The position numbers and the translations under genes are program-made. This document shows positions 1 through 7,655 of a DNA stretch of 64,000 nucleotides, in pieces; the first letter of the stretch is position 1; each line of letters starts with the position of its first letter. This DNA is from Actinacidiphila rubida (GTDB lineage Bacteria > Actinomycetota > Actinomycetes > Streptomycetales > Streptomycetaceae). The notes beneath the pieces were generated by a model. It was given only the letters and a program-made list of their open reading frames with translations, was not told where the DNA came from and did not search any database. The stretch lies in NCBI RefSeq assembly GCF_900110255.1, contig NZ_FODD01000021.1:62001-126000 (forward strand), written 5' to 3'.

Positions 1-51
1 GCCGAACGGGTCGTCGACACGCTGCTGGAGGGGATGCGGCCCCGGGACTGA
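1..51 (+). CDS. C-terminal end of an unidentified gene (partial)
   Basis: The first 51 bases read in frame 1 as the last 16 residues of a protein (ending LLEGMRPRD) followed by TGA. It is open to the left edge, has the local codon bias, and is followed by a strong hairpin at 85-110, so it is probably a real gene end. The fragment is too short to identify. A TetR-type regulator tail would look similar, but this is only a guess. Confidence 0.45.
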   Translation, partial: AERVVDTLLEGMRPRD

Positions 52-84
52 CGGCCGCGCGCCCACGGGCGGGCCCTGCGACCG

Positions 85-110
85 GGGACGGCCCCCGCGG
101 GGGCCGTCCC
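85..110 (+). terminator. Perfect 26-bp palindrome, terminator of the upstream gene
   Basis: The arms GGGACGGCCCCCG and CGGGGGCCGTCCC are exactly complementary and begin 34 bp after the stop of the partial gene. There is no T tract, which is usual for Streptomyces terminators. The rest of 52-309 shows no gene. Confidence 0.6.
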
Positions 111-309
111 GCCGGGCCGCCGAAACGTCGTGCGCGGGTGTGCACATCCGCGGGGCCGGGAGCGGGACGACGCGCGCAATGTGGCCGTCCTGTCACAGTC
201 CACCCGAAAGCACCACACCGCGGAACCCACCGCACCCGGCCGTCCGTCGGTGTTCATGACGACCCCGTAGGGTCGGCGGCAGCACCCGGCACGGCAGCGA
301 GGTTCCCCT

Positions 310-1356
310 ATGACCCAGGCGCAGAGCAGGACGGACGCAACCGAGGACGACGGCACCACGCCGCACCCCGGATCCGCGTCCGGGATGCGCGCCCGGTACA
401 CCGCCGGCTTCCTGCGCTGGTGGCGGCCGAAGGGCATGTGGCGGCGCGGCATCGTCACCGGGGCCGTCGCGCTCGTCCTGGCGATCGTGATGTTCCTGCA
501 CGCCGACGTGCCCAACCGGATAGGGAACCTCGGCAGCCTGCTGGAGACGTTCCTGCCCTGGCTCGGCCTGCTCGTGCCCGTGCTGCTGGCCGTCGCGGTG
601 GTCCGCCGGTCGGCGACCGCGCTGATCGCCGTGCTGCTGCCGGCGGTGGTGTGGCTGAACCTGTTCGGCGGCCTGGTCGGCGGCAAGTCCCGGCCGGGCG
701 GCGACCTGATGGTGCTCACCCACAACGTCAACGCGGGCAACCCCGACCCGGACGGCACCGCGCGCGACCTGGTCGCGGCCGGCGCGGACGTGGTGGCGCT
801 CGAGGAGCTGCCGGAGAGCCAGCAGACGCGCTACGCACGGGACATGGCGGCCGCGTACCCGTACCACTCGGTGCAGGGCACGGTCGGGTTGTGGAGCAAG
901 TACCCGCTGCACGGGGTGCATCCGGTGGACATCAAGATGGGCTGGACGCGGGCGATGCGGGCCGCGGTGAGCACCCCGCACGGGCAGGTCGCCGTCTACG
1001 TGGCCCATCTGCCGTCGGTGCGCGTGAAGTTCGACGCCGGGTTCACCGCCGGGCAGCGCGACCGCGCCGCCAACGCGCTCGGGCAGGCCATAGCGACCGA
1101 GCCGCTGCGGAGCGTCGTCCTGCTGGGCGACCTCAACGGCACGATGAACGACCGGGCGTTGGCGTCCGTCACCTCGCAGATGCGCTCCACGCAGGGCGCC
1201 GCGGGCAACGGGTTCGGCTTCAGCTGGCCGGCGAAGTTCCCGATGGCCAGGATCGACCAGATCCTCGTCCGGGGCATCGACCCGCGGTCGTCGTGGACCC
1301 TGCCGAAGACGGGCAGCGACCATCTGCCAGTCGCCGCCCGCCTCCAACTGCCGTAG
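310..1356 (+). CDS. Membrane-anchored endonuclease/exonuclease/phosphatase (EEP) family protein
   Basis: 348 residues. The N-terminal ~35 residues are polar, followed by three hydrophobic segments (about 49-65, 78-97, 101-120). An EEP catalytic domain then runs from about residue 133 to the end. Its metal and catalytic motifs are visible: N in LTHNVN, E165 (VALEEL), D274/N276 (GDLN), D316 (RIDQ) and D337-H338 (SDH). The topology suggests a phosphoesterase domain facing outward, anchored by the hairpin of membrane segments; similar actinobacterial proteins are annotated as EEP proteins of unknown substrate. The ATG at 310 has GAGG 8 bases upstream. The gene converges on nadE with only 12 bp between the stops. 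The family is clear; the substrate (DNA, lipid head group or sugar phosphate) is unknown. Confidence 0.85.
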   Translation: MTQAQSRTDATEDDGTTPHPGSASGMRARYTAGFLRWWRPKGMWRRGIVTGAVALVLAIVMFLHADVPNRIGNLGSLLETFLPWLGLLVPVLLAVAVVRRSATALIAVLLPAVVWLNLFGGLVGGKSRPGGDLMVLTHNVNAGNPDPDGTARDLVAAGADVVALEELPESQQTRYARDMAAAYPYHSVQGTVGLWSKYPLHGVHPVDIKMGWTRAMRAAVSTPHGQVAVYVAHLPSVRVKFDAGFTAGQRDRAANALGQAIATEPLRSVVLLGDLNGTMNDRALASVTSQMRSTQGAAGNGFGFSWPAKFPMARIDQILVRGIDPRSSWTLPKTGSDHLPVAARLQLP

Positions 1357-1368
1357 GCCCCGCGCGCG

Positions 1369-3132
1369 TTACGCGGTGTGCTCGCCCTCGCGCCAGCGGT
1401 TGGTGATGGGCAGCCGGCGGTCCTTGCCGAAGCCCTTCGCCGAGATCTTCGTGCCCGGCGGGTACTGGCGGCGCTTGTACTCGGCGGCGTCGGTGAGCTT
1501 GAGGATCCGGGTCACCAGCTCCGCCGGGTGGCCGGCCGCGATGATCTGCTCGCGGCCCTGGTCCCGGTCGACATACAGCTCCAGCACGCGGTCCAGCACG
1601 TCGTAGTCGGGCAGCGAGTCGCTGTCCACCTGGCCGGGCCGCAGCTCCGCGCTCGGCGGCTTGGAGATCGAGTTCTCCGGGATCGGCGGGGTCTCCCCGC
1701 GGGCCTCGGCCTCGGCGTTGCGCCAGCGTGCCAGCCGGAACACCGTCGTCTTGTAGACGTCCTTGATCGGGCCGTACGCGCCGACCGAGTCGCCGTACAG
1801 CGTCGAGTACCCCACCGCCAGCTCGCTCTTGTTGCCCGGTGCGAGCACGATGTGGCCCTCCTGGTTGGAGATGCCCATCAGCGTCACGCCGCGCAACCGC
1901 GACTGCAGGTTCTCCTCGGCGAGTCCCGACAGCCCGAGCGCCCCCATGTAGGCGTCGAACATCGGCGCGATGGACACCGTCCGCAGGTGCAGGCCGGTGC
2001 GGCGGGCGAGTTCGGCCGCGTCGCCCCTGGAGTGGTCGGAGGAGTACGCGGACGGCATCGACACGCCGAACACGTGCTCCGCGCCCAGCGCGTCGCAGGC
2101 GATGGCCGCGACCAGCGCCGAGTCGATGCCGCCGGACAGGCCGATCAGCACCGAGCGGAACCCGTTCTTCGCCACGTACGCGCGCAGGCCGGTCATCAGT
2201 GCGGCGTACACCTCGGCGTCGTCGCCGAGGTGCTCGGTCTCGGTGCCGGTGAAGCGCGGCTCGAAGGGCTCGACGGGCTCCTCCGACAGCGTCACGTGCC
2301 GGATGTCCAGGCCGTCGTCGACCCTCCCCGACGGCACACCCGCCTGCGCGGCGGGCAGGTCGAGGTCGAGGACCACGCACTGCTCGGTGAACTGGGGGGC
2401 ACGCGCGATGACCTCGCCGCGCTCGGAGACGACGATGGTGTCGCCGTCGAAGACCAGCTCGTCCTGGCCGCCGACCATCGCCACGTACGCCAGCGTGCAA
2501 CCGGCCTCCTGCGCGCGCTTGCGGCACAGCTCCAGGCGGGTGTCGTCCTTGTCCCGCTCGTACGGCGACGCGTTGATCGACAGCAGCAGTCCGGCCCCGG
2601 CCGAGCGCGCGGCCGGCACGCGTCCGCCGTCCTGCCACAGGTCCTCGCAGATGGCCAGCGCCACGTCCACCCCGCGCACCCGCACCACCGGCATGGTGTC
2701 GCCGGGGACGAAGTACCGGAACTCGTCGAACACGCCGTAGTTGGGCAGGTGGTGCTTGGCGAAGCGCAGCGCGACCCGCCCGCCGTGCAGCACCGCCGCG
2801 CAGTTCTGCGGCGCGCCGGCCGGCTGCCCGTACTTCGGCTGCGCGTCCTGGCTGCGTCCCAGGTACCCGACGACGACCGGGAGCTCGCCGAGCCCCTCCT
2901 CGTCCAGCCGCCGCGCCAGCGCCACGAGCGCGGCCCGGCTGGCCTCCACGAAGGACGACCGCAGCGCCAGGTCCTCCACCGGGTACCCGGTGAGCATCAT
3001 CTCCGGGAACGCCACGAGGTGCGCTCCCTGCTCGGCGGCGTGCCGGGACCAACGCAGCACGGCCTCCGCGTTCCCGTCGATGTCGCCGACGGTCGAGTCG
3101 ATCTGATTCAGGGCGATCCGTAGTTGAGGCAC
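1369..3132 (-). CDS. nadE: Glutamine-dependent NAD(+) synthetase
   Basis: 587 residues from the chosen GTG at 3132 (MPQLRIALNQIDSTVG); an upstream GTG at 3153 would add seven residues. It converts deamido-NAD to NAD using ATP and ammonia taken from glutamine, the last step of NAD synthesis, in the cytoplasm. The N-terminal nitrilase-type glutaminase (1 to ~260) shows the triad E44 (FPEMMLTGY), K126 (FAKHHL) and C162 (AICEDLW). The C-terminal synthetase has the PP-loop SGGIDS at 333-338 and the downstream PGNKSE and KPPSAELRPGQ segments. Length and order match the two-domain family. The gene appears to stand alone, about 120 bp downstream of the methyltransferase on the same strand. Confidence 0.96.
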   Translation of the reverse strand: MPQLRIALNQIDSTVGDIDGNAEAVLRWSRHAAEQGAHLVAFPEMMLTGYPVEDLALRSSFVEASRAALVALARRLDEEGLGELPVVVGYLGRSQDAQPKYGQPAGAPQNCAAVLHGGRVALRFAKHHLPNYGVFDEFRYFVPGDTMPVVRVRGVDVALAICEDLWQDGGRVPAARSAGAGLLLSINASPYERDKDDTRLELCRKRAQEAGCTLAYVAMVGGQDELVFDGDTIVVSERGEVIARAPQFTEQCVVLDLDLPAAQAGVPSGRVDDGLDIRHVTLSEEPVEPFEPRFTGTETEHLGDDAEVYAALMTGLRAYVAKNGFRSVLIGLSGGIDSALVAAIACDALGAEHVFGVSMPSAYSSDHSRGDAAELARRTGLHLRTVSIAPMFDAYMGALGLSGLAEENLQSRLRGVTLMGISNQEGHIVLAPGNKSELAVGYSTLYGDSVGAYGPIKDVYKTTVFRLARWRNAEAEARGETPPIPENSISKPPSAELRPGQVDSDSLPDYDVLDRVLELYVDRDQGREQIIAAGHPAELVTRILKLTDAAEYKRRQYPPGTKISAKGFGKDRRLPITNRWREGEHTA

Positions 3133-3253
3133 GCCGTCCAGTGTAATCGTCACTCCGACGCGATGTCGCTGTCGCTCCGATCACACGGGGTCGTGGCGCC
3201 CCGCCGCCGCGGGATCAGCTCCGCTCCGGATCCGCCGGAGGAACCCGCCAGGG

Positions 3254-4069
3254 TCACGCCGTGGCCGTGGCGAGCATGTGGGAGCTCGCTGCGAGGAGGT
3301 CGGGATACGGGTCCGCCAGGCGGGCGGCGGTCAGGGCTGCCTGGAACATGGGGGAGTCGCGGAGCGAGGCGCCGGTGTGCTGTTCGGCCGCCTTGAGCAG
3401 GGACCAGGTCGGACCTTCGACGCCGTGGATCCGCACGTTCCCCAGGCCGGCGGCCGCCATCTCCTCGGCGAGACCCTCGGCGGTGTGGAAGTAGGCGGCG
3501 GTGAAGCCCTTGCGTCCCGGCTCGTGGCGGCCGGTCGCCAGGATGTCGGCGACCGCGTCCCGCACCGGGCCGCGGGTCAGGAACGTGGTGGCGGTGTGCT
3601 CGAACAGGGAGGCGTACCGGCTGATGGCCGCCGCGACCACCAGGCCGCCGGGCCGTGCCACCCTGCGCGCCTCGGCCAGCGCCCGGTCCCGGTCGGCTCG
3701 TTCCAGCAGGTGGTAGAGCGGGCCCAGCAGCAGGACGACGTCGTACGAGTCCGTCTCGGCCCGCAGGTGCCGGGCGTCGCCCAACTCCGTGCCGCACCCC
3801 GTTGCGGCGGCCTGCTCGAGGTGGCGGGCCACCGGATCCACCAGGTGCACCCGGTGTCCGTCGGCGACCAGCCAGCCGGCGTGGACTCCCGGGCCGCCGC
3901 CCACGTCGAGGATGTCCGCGGGAGTCGCCGGCAGCACGCGCCGCAGGATCTCCTGCGTCCGCACCAACTCCAGCGCGCCGTCCGCCGTCGTGGTCAGCCG
4001 GGCCGACTCGTCGAACGTCTCGCTGTAGAACTCGATGATCTCCGGCGCGACTTGGGGCGTGAGGCTCAT
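3254..4069 (-). CDS. Class I SAM-dependent methyltransferase
   Basis: 271 residues. The SAM-binding motif I ILDVGGGPGVHAGWL (about 52-66) is followed by an acidic strand end (VHLVDP) and by the motif IV-like VVLLLGPLYHL. This is a Rossmann-type small-molecule methyltransferase; the acceptor cannot be told. The gene is divergent from the GntR regulator at 4125 with only 55 bp between them. That gap holds the candidate operator at 4089-4106, so the regulator probably controls it. No good Shine-Dalgarno sequence precedes the ATG at 4069. Confidence 0.85.
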   Translation of the reverse strand: MSLTPQVAPEIIEFYSETFDESARLTTTADGALELVRTQEILRRVLPATPADILDVGGGPGVHAGWLVADGHRVHLVDPVARHLEQAAATGCGTELGDARHLRAETDSYDVVLLLGPLYHLLERADRDRALAEARRVARPGGLVVAAAISRYASLFEHTATTFLTRGPVRDAVADILATGRHEPGRKGFTAAYFHTAEGLAEEMAAAGLGNVRIHGVEGPTWSLLKAAEQHTGASLRDSPMFQAALTAARLADPYPDLLAASSHMLATATA

Positions 4070-4088
4070 GCGAGCGATGCTCTACCCT

Positions 4089-4106
4089 GACCGGTCAACC
4101 TGTCCA
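4089..4106. promoter_or_regulatory. Candidate GntR operator between methyltransferase and GntR genes
   Basis: GACCGGTCAACCTGTCCA matches the site at 4868-4885 at 16 or more of 18 positions. It contains a partial inverted repeat and lies in the divergent 55-bp promoter gap, which is a good place for autoregulation. Confidence 0.55.
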
Positions 4107-4124
4107 CCGAGCGAAGGTGCGCTC

Positions 4125-4853
4125 ATGCCGAAGCTGAAGTACGAGCAGATCGCCGAGTCGCTGCGGACCCGGATCGCCGAAGGCGAGTTCGGCGCCGGAG
4201 CACTCCTGCCGTCCGGGCGGGATCTCTGCGAGCAGTGGGACGTGTCGCGCGCCACCGTGATCAAGGCGATGGAGGTGCTGCGCGGCGACGGGCTGGTCAC
4301 GGCACGCCAGGGCCAGGGATTCCGCGTGGCCGAGACACCGCTGGCCCGGCCGGCGGGCCGGCGACTGGCCGGATCCGCGCGCACGCACGGCGGACGCCCC
4401 TTCCGACGGCTCGGCGACCCGTTGCGGGAGACCCCGCCCGAGCGCGTGAGCTCGGCCCTCGGTCTGGCGCCGGGTGTACCCGCACTACGACGTGACCGGC
4501 TCGTGCTGGCCCCTGAGGGAACGCCGTTTTCGCTGGTCAGTGCCTGGTTTCCGCCGGACGTGGCTGAGCGCGCACCCGGCCTCGCCCAGCGCGGGCCGAT
4601 CGCCGAGGGGACGACTCACTACGTCGCGCGTCAGACCGGGCGCAGCCCCGCACGCGGCCGTGACGTGACGACGGTACGTACCGCGAGTCCGGCCGAGGCC
4701 GCCCACCTCGATCGTCCGGACCCGCTGATGGTCGTCGTCGTGCTGCACACCGCTTACGACGCCGCGGACGCCCCGCTGGTCGTCGAGGAGGGCCTGACTC
4801 CCGCCGACCTCTGGGAGTTGGTGGACGACTACCCGATGAGGGCCGGGAACTGA
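4125..4853 (+). CDS. GntR-family transcriptional regulator with UTRA domain
   Basis: 242 residues. Residues 1-70 form a winged helix (YEQIAESLRTRIAEGEFGAGALLPSGRDLCEQWDVSRATVIKAMEVLRGDGLVTARQGQGFRV), the standard HutC-type GntR head. About 85-240 is a UTRA ligand-binding domain. The ATG at 4125 is chosen over the upstream in-frame GTG at 4035 because GAAGG lies 8 bases before it and the helix begins at residue 5. Near-identical operator-like sites flank the gene (4089-4106 and 4864-4887), suggesting that it controls itself, the divergent methyltransferase and the downstream ATPase. The inducer is unknown. Confidence 0.88.
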   Translation: MPKLKYEQIAESLRTRIAEGEFGAGALLPSGRDLCEQWDVSRATVIKAMEVLRGDGLVTARQGQGFRVAETPLARPAGRRLAGSARTHGGRPFRRLGDPLRETPPERVSSALGLAPGVPALRRDRLVLAPEGTPFSLVSAWFPPDVAERAPGLAQRGPIAEGTTHYVARQTGRSPARGRDVTTVRTASPAEAAHLDRPDPLMVVVVLHTAYDAADAPLVVEEGLTPADLWELVDDYPMRAGN

Positions 4854-4863
4854 CGGTCGCTTG

Positions 4864-4887
4864 ACTGGACCGGTCAACCGGTCCAGT
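4864..4887. promoter_or_regulatory. Candidate GntR operator, perfect 10-bp inverted repeat
   Basis: The arms ACTGGACCGG and CCGGTCCAGT are separated by TCAA. The site starts 11 bp after the GntR stop and lies 128 bp before the start of the ATPase gene. The same core (GACCGGTCAACC) occurs at 4089-4100. It could also fold as a short hairpin, but the repetition on both sides of a GntR gene favours an operator. Confidence 0.6.
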
Positions 4888-5014
4888 CTCTAGTGGTGCG
4901 GCAACAGCCGTACCCCTGACCGGCGTTGAGCCGGTGCGCTTGCCGCGGGCTCATCCGCGGTCGCTTCGGCGCGCCCTCGGGCGGCCGCTCTCCGTCACGA
5001 GAAAGGCGCTTTCG

Positions 5015-5455
5015 GTGACATTCGACGCTCAGGCCCCGGCTGCGGGCTTACCGGTCGCCGCCCAGCGACTCTTCGGCGCCCGGCGGCAATCGATCCGCCA
5101 TGCGCGGGAGTTCGCTGTGGGAGTGATGGACGGCTGGGGGCTGCGGCGCCGAGTCGAGGACGTGCGGCTCTGCGCGTCCGAACTGGCCTCGAACGCGCTG
5201 ATCCACGGCACGATCCACGACCATCGCTTCCTGGTCCGCCTCGACTACGACGGAGTCCGCCTGAGGCTCGAAGTGCACGACAGCCGCGGTCGTGAGGAGG
5301 GGGCGGAGCTCAGGGCGCGCAGCCCGCGGGAGACCGAGCCGCGCGGACGGGGGCTGCTCATCGTGGCGGCGCTGGCGGACGCCTGGGGGGTCGAGGGGCG
5401 GCGGGACCTCGGGAAGGTGGTGTGGGCGCACTTTTCGGGTGGCGAAGAAAGGTGA
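5015..5455 (+). CDS. Anti-sigma-type ATP-binding protein (HATPase_c_2), TTA-containing
   Basis: 146 residues from the GTG at 5015, which has GAGAAAGG about 8 bases upstream; an in-frame GTG at 4934 would add 27 residues. It is a GHKL-fold ATPase like RsbW/SpoIIAB: the N-box is around LCASELASNALIHG, with the D-x-R/G region (VHDSRGR) and the G-rich lid (EPRGRGLLIVAALADAWG). Such proteins are abundant in Streptomyces and act as sigma-factor antagonists or stand-alone kinases; the partner cannot be deduced. Leu12 is a TTA codon (5048-5050), so translation should need the bldA tRNA. The gene follows a GntR regulator in the same direction. Its end overlaps the inverted repeat at 5450-5470. Confidence 0.82.
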   Translation: MTFDAQAPAAGLPVAAQRLFGARRQSIRHAREFAVGVMDGWGLRRRVEDVRLCASELASNALIHGTIHDHRFLVRLDYDGVRLRLEVHDSRGREEGAELRARSPRETEPRGRGLLIVAALADAWGVEGRRDLGKVVWAHFSGGEER

Positions 5456-5470
5456 CAGGAGGTGTCACCT
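5450..5470. promoter_or_regulatory. 8-bp inverted repeat with a Shine-Dalgarno-like loop before the SDR gene
   Basis: AGGTGACA and TGTCACCT flank the loop GGAGG. The left arm includes the ATPase stop codon. It could be a repressor operator or an RNA hairpin presenting GGAGG. A TTG at 5471, in frame with the SDR gene, lies 8 bases after GGAGG. Confidence 0.5.
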
Positions 5471-5491
5471 TTGGGCGGGATCGTCGACGGT

Positions 5492-6454
5492 ATGGACAAC
5501 GACACGGAGATTCAGGGCGGCGCTGCCGCCGGTGCCGGGCTCGCCGGGCGGGTCGCGCTGGTGGCGGGGGCCACGCGGGGGGCCGGGCGGGCGCTCGCGG
5601 TGGAGCTGGGGCGGGCGGGGGCGCTCGTGTACGTGACGGGGCGGACCACGCGGGAGCGGGTCAGCGAGGTGGGGCGGCCGGGGGAGACGATCGAGGGGAC
5701 CGCGGAGCTGGTGACCGCGGCCGGCGGGACGGGGATCGCGGTGCCGACCGACCACCTGGACGAGGACCAGGTGCGGGCGCTCGCCGCGCGGGTCGACCGC
5801 GAGCAGGGACGGCTCGACATCCTGGTCAACGACCTGTGGGGCGGCGAGCACCTGCTCACCGGCTCCGTCTTCGGCAAGCGGAGCTGGGAGACGCCGCTCG
5901 CCGACGGCCTGCGCATCCTGGAGCTGGGGGTGCGCTCGCACGTGATCACCGCCGCCCTGCTGCTGCCGCTCCTGATCCGCGCGGACGCGCCGCTGCTGGT
6001 GGAGGTCACCGACGGCACCGCCGTCTCCAACCGCCGCTACCGCGGCAACCTCTACTACGACCTGGCGAAGAACGCCCCGATCCGGATGGCCCTCGGGCTG
6101 GGCGAGGAGCTCGCGGAGTACGGAGGCACCGCGGTCGCGGTGACGCCCGGGTTCCTGCGCTCGGAGCAGATGCTCGACGGCTTCGGCGTGACGGAGGAGA
6201 ACTGGCGCGACGCGATCGCCCGCGAACCGGACTTCGCCATCGCCGAGTCGCCGGTCTACCTCGCCCGCGGCGTGGCCGCCCTCGCCGCCGACCCGGCCCG
6301 GGCGGCGCGCTGGAACGGCGGGTCCGCGTCCAGCACGGACCTCGCCCGGGCCTACGGCGTGCGGGACGTCGACGGCAGCAGGCCCGACGCCTGGGGGTAC
6401 ATCGAGGACGTCCGGCACGCCGGGAAGAAGCGCACGGCGGACGACTACCGCTGA
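5492..6454 (+). CDS. SDR-family NAD(P)-dependent oxidoreductase
   Basis: 320 residues from ATG 5492 (in-frame alternatives: TTG 5471, which has GGAGG at a good distance, and GTG 5462). The Rossmann dinucleotide motif is AGATRGAG (25-32) and the active-site YxxxK is Y189/K193 in YYDLAKNA. The usual NNAG motif is replaced by VNDLWGGEH, and the C-terminal extension (about 240-320) is longer than in a classical SDR, as in the actinobacterial group with YxxxK inside a YDLAK context. The substrate is unknown. Its stop overlaps the 3' end of the convergent WYL gene by 10 bp. Expression may be controlled by the inverted repeat at 5450-5470. Confidence 0.85.
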   Translation: MDNDTEIQGGAAAGAGLAGRVALVAGATRGAGRALAVELGRAGALVYVTGRTTRERVSEVGRPGETIEGTAELVTAAGGTGIAVPTDHLDEDQVRALAARVDREQGRLDILVNDLWGGEHLLTGSVFGKRSWETPLADGLRILELGVRSHVITAALLLPLLIRADAPLLVEVTDGTAVSNRRYRGNLYYDLAKNAPIRMALGLGEELAEYGGTAVAVTPGFLRSEQMLDGFGVTEENWRDAIAREPDFAIAESPVYLARGVAALAADPARAARWNGGSASSTDLARAYGVRDVDGSRPDAWGYIEDVRHAGKKRTADDYR

Positions 6455-7509
6455 TCCGTCGGGTCCTGGGCGCTGTAGAGGCCGGCGACTCCCCGCGCGT
6501 GCGCGCGGAACCGCGCGCGCAGGGACTCGGGCGCCAGCACCTCCGCGTCCGCGCCGAGCCCCACGAGCTGCGCGAAGGCGACCTCCTCCGACTCCACGGG
6601 CAGGCCGACGGTGACCCGACCGGAGGCGTCCGCCGGCCGCGCGGAGGCCAGCGCCTCGGCGACCCCGGCCGGGTCCGCGACGACGGGCAGCAGGCGCAGC
6701 CCCTCGCCGGTCAGCCGGACCGTCACCGTCGTGCGCAGCAGCGTCCGGGCGAAGGCGGCGGCGTGCGCCTGCCAGTACGCGGGCAGGTCGAACGACGGGT
6801 CGCGGTCGAAGACGGCGTCGTCGAAGGGGGCGGGCGAGAGGGCCGTGACGCGGTCCACCCGGTACGTACGCCAGCGGTCCGCGCCGGTTCCGTCCGCGCC
6901 GGTTCCGTCCGCGCCGGGCCGCCCGTCCGGGACGCGGCCCACGACGTACCAGACGCCGGCCTTGAGGACGAGCCCGTACGGCTCCAGCAGGCGCGCGACC
7001 GTGCGCGCCCGCGCCCCGTCCCGTTCCGGCCGCGCGTAGGCGAGTTCGACGGTGCGGTCGGACCAGACCGCGCGGGCCAGCTCGGGCAGCAGCGCGGGCG
7101 CGGACGGCTCGCGGAACCAGGCCGGGGCGTCCAGATGGAAGCGCCGGGCCGACGACTCTGCCGCCGCACGCAGCGACGGCAGCAGCGTGGCCGACAGCTT
7201 CAGCCGTGCCGTGTCCGCCGCGTCCGACAGCCCGAGGTCCCGCAGCGCCGCGGGCAGCCCGGACAGGTAGAGCGTCTCCGCCTCGGTGGGGTGGAGCGTG
7301 GTGAGCCGGGTCCGGTAGCCCGGTGCCAGGCGGTAGCCGCCCGCCCGGCCGCGCTCGGCCCGGATGGGCACGCCGGCCTCCTGCAGCGCCTGCGCGTCCC
7401 GGATCACCGTCCGCTCGGACACCTCCAGCTCCCGCGCGAGGGCGGCCGCGGTCAGACCGGGGCTCGACTGGACGAGAAGGGCCATACGGATGAGGCGGGC
7501 GGCACGCAT
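6445..7509 (-). CDS. Helix-turn-helix regulator with WYL domain (YafY/DeoR-like)
   Basis: 354 residues starting MRAARLIRMALLVQSSPG. The N-terminal winged helix (about 1-60, TAAALARELEVSERTVIRDAQALQEAGVPI) is followed by the wing AERGRAGGYRLAPGYRT. A WYL domain (about 135-225, with WYVVGRVPDG and YRVDRV) and a WCX C-terminal domain follow. WYL proteins are ligand-sensing repressors or activators, often responding to nucleic acids or small metabolites. The segment GADGTGADGTGAD comes from two perfect 15-bp DNA repeats near 6885-6920. The gene sits between the glucosidase and the convergent SDR gene. A 24-bp palindrome (7597-7620) lies 88 bp upstream. Confidence 0.88.
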   Translation of the reverse strand: MRAARLIRMALLVQSSPGLTAAALARELEVSERTVIRDAQALQEAGVPIRAERGRAGGYRLAPGYRTRLTTLHPTEAETLYLSGLPAALRDLGLSDAADTARLKLSATLLPSLRAAAESSARRFHLDAPAWFREPSAPALLPELARAVWSDRTVELAYARPERDGARARTVARLLEPYGLVLKAGVWYVVGRVPDGRPGADGTGADGTGADRWRTYRVDRVTALSPAPFDDAVFDRDPSFDLPAYWQAHAAAFARTLLRTTVTVRLTGEGLRLLPVVADPAGVAEALASARPADASGRVTVGLPVESEEVAFAQLVGLGADAEVLAPESLRARFRAHARGVAGLYSAQDPTDQR

Positions 7510-7596
7510 ACCCCCAGCATCCCGAACCCGCCTCGCCCGGCCCCTCGGCAGGACCGGGCGGGCGCCGTCCGACGGGCTTCGGCCCCCGCCGCGCGT

Positions 7597-7620
7597 GGTT
7601 CCGGCAACGTTGCCGGAACC
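7597..7620. promoter_or_regulatory. 24-bp perfect palindrome with LacI-type CG centre
   Basis: The arms GGTTCCGGCAAC and GTTGCCGGAACC meet at a central CG, as in LacI-family operators. It lies after the glucosidase stop and upstream of the WYL gene. With no loop bases, an RNA hairpin would have to open its centre, so a protein-binding site is at least as likely as a terminator. Confidence 0.5.
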
Positions 7621-7655
7621 CGCTGCGAGCCGCTGGACCGGACCGGGAGAACCGC

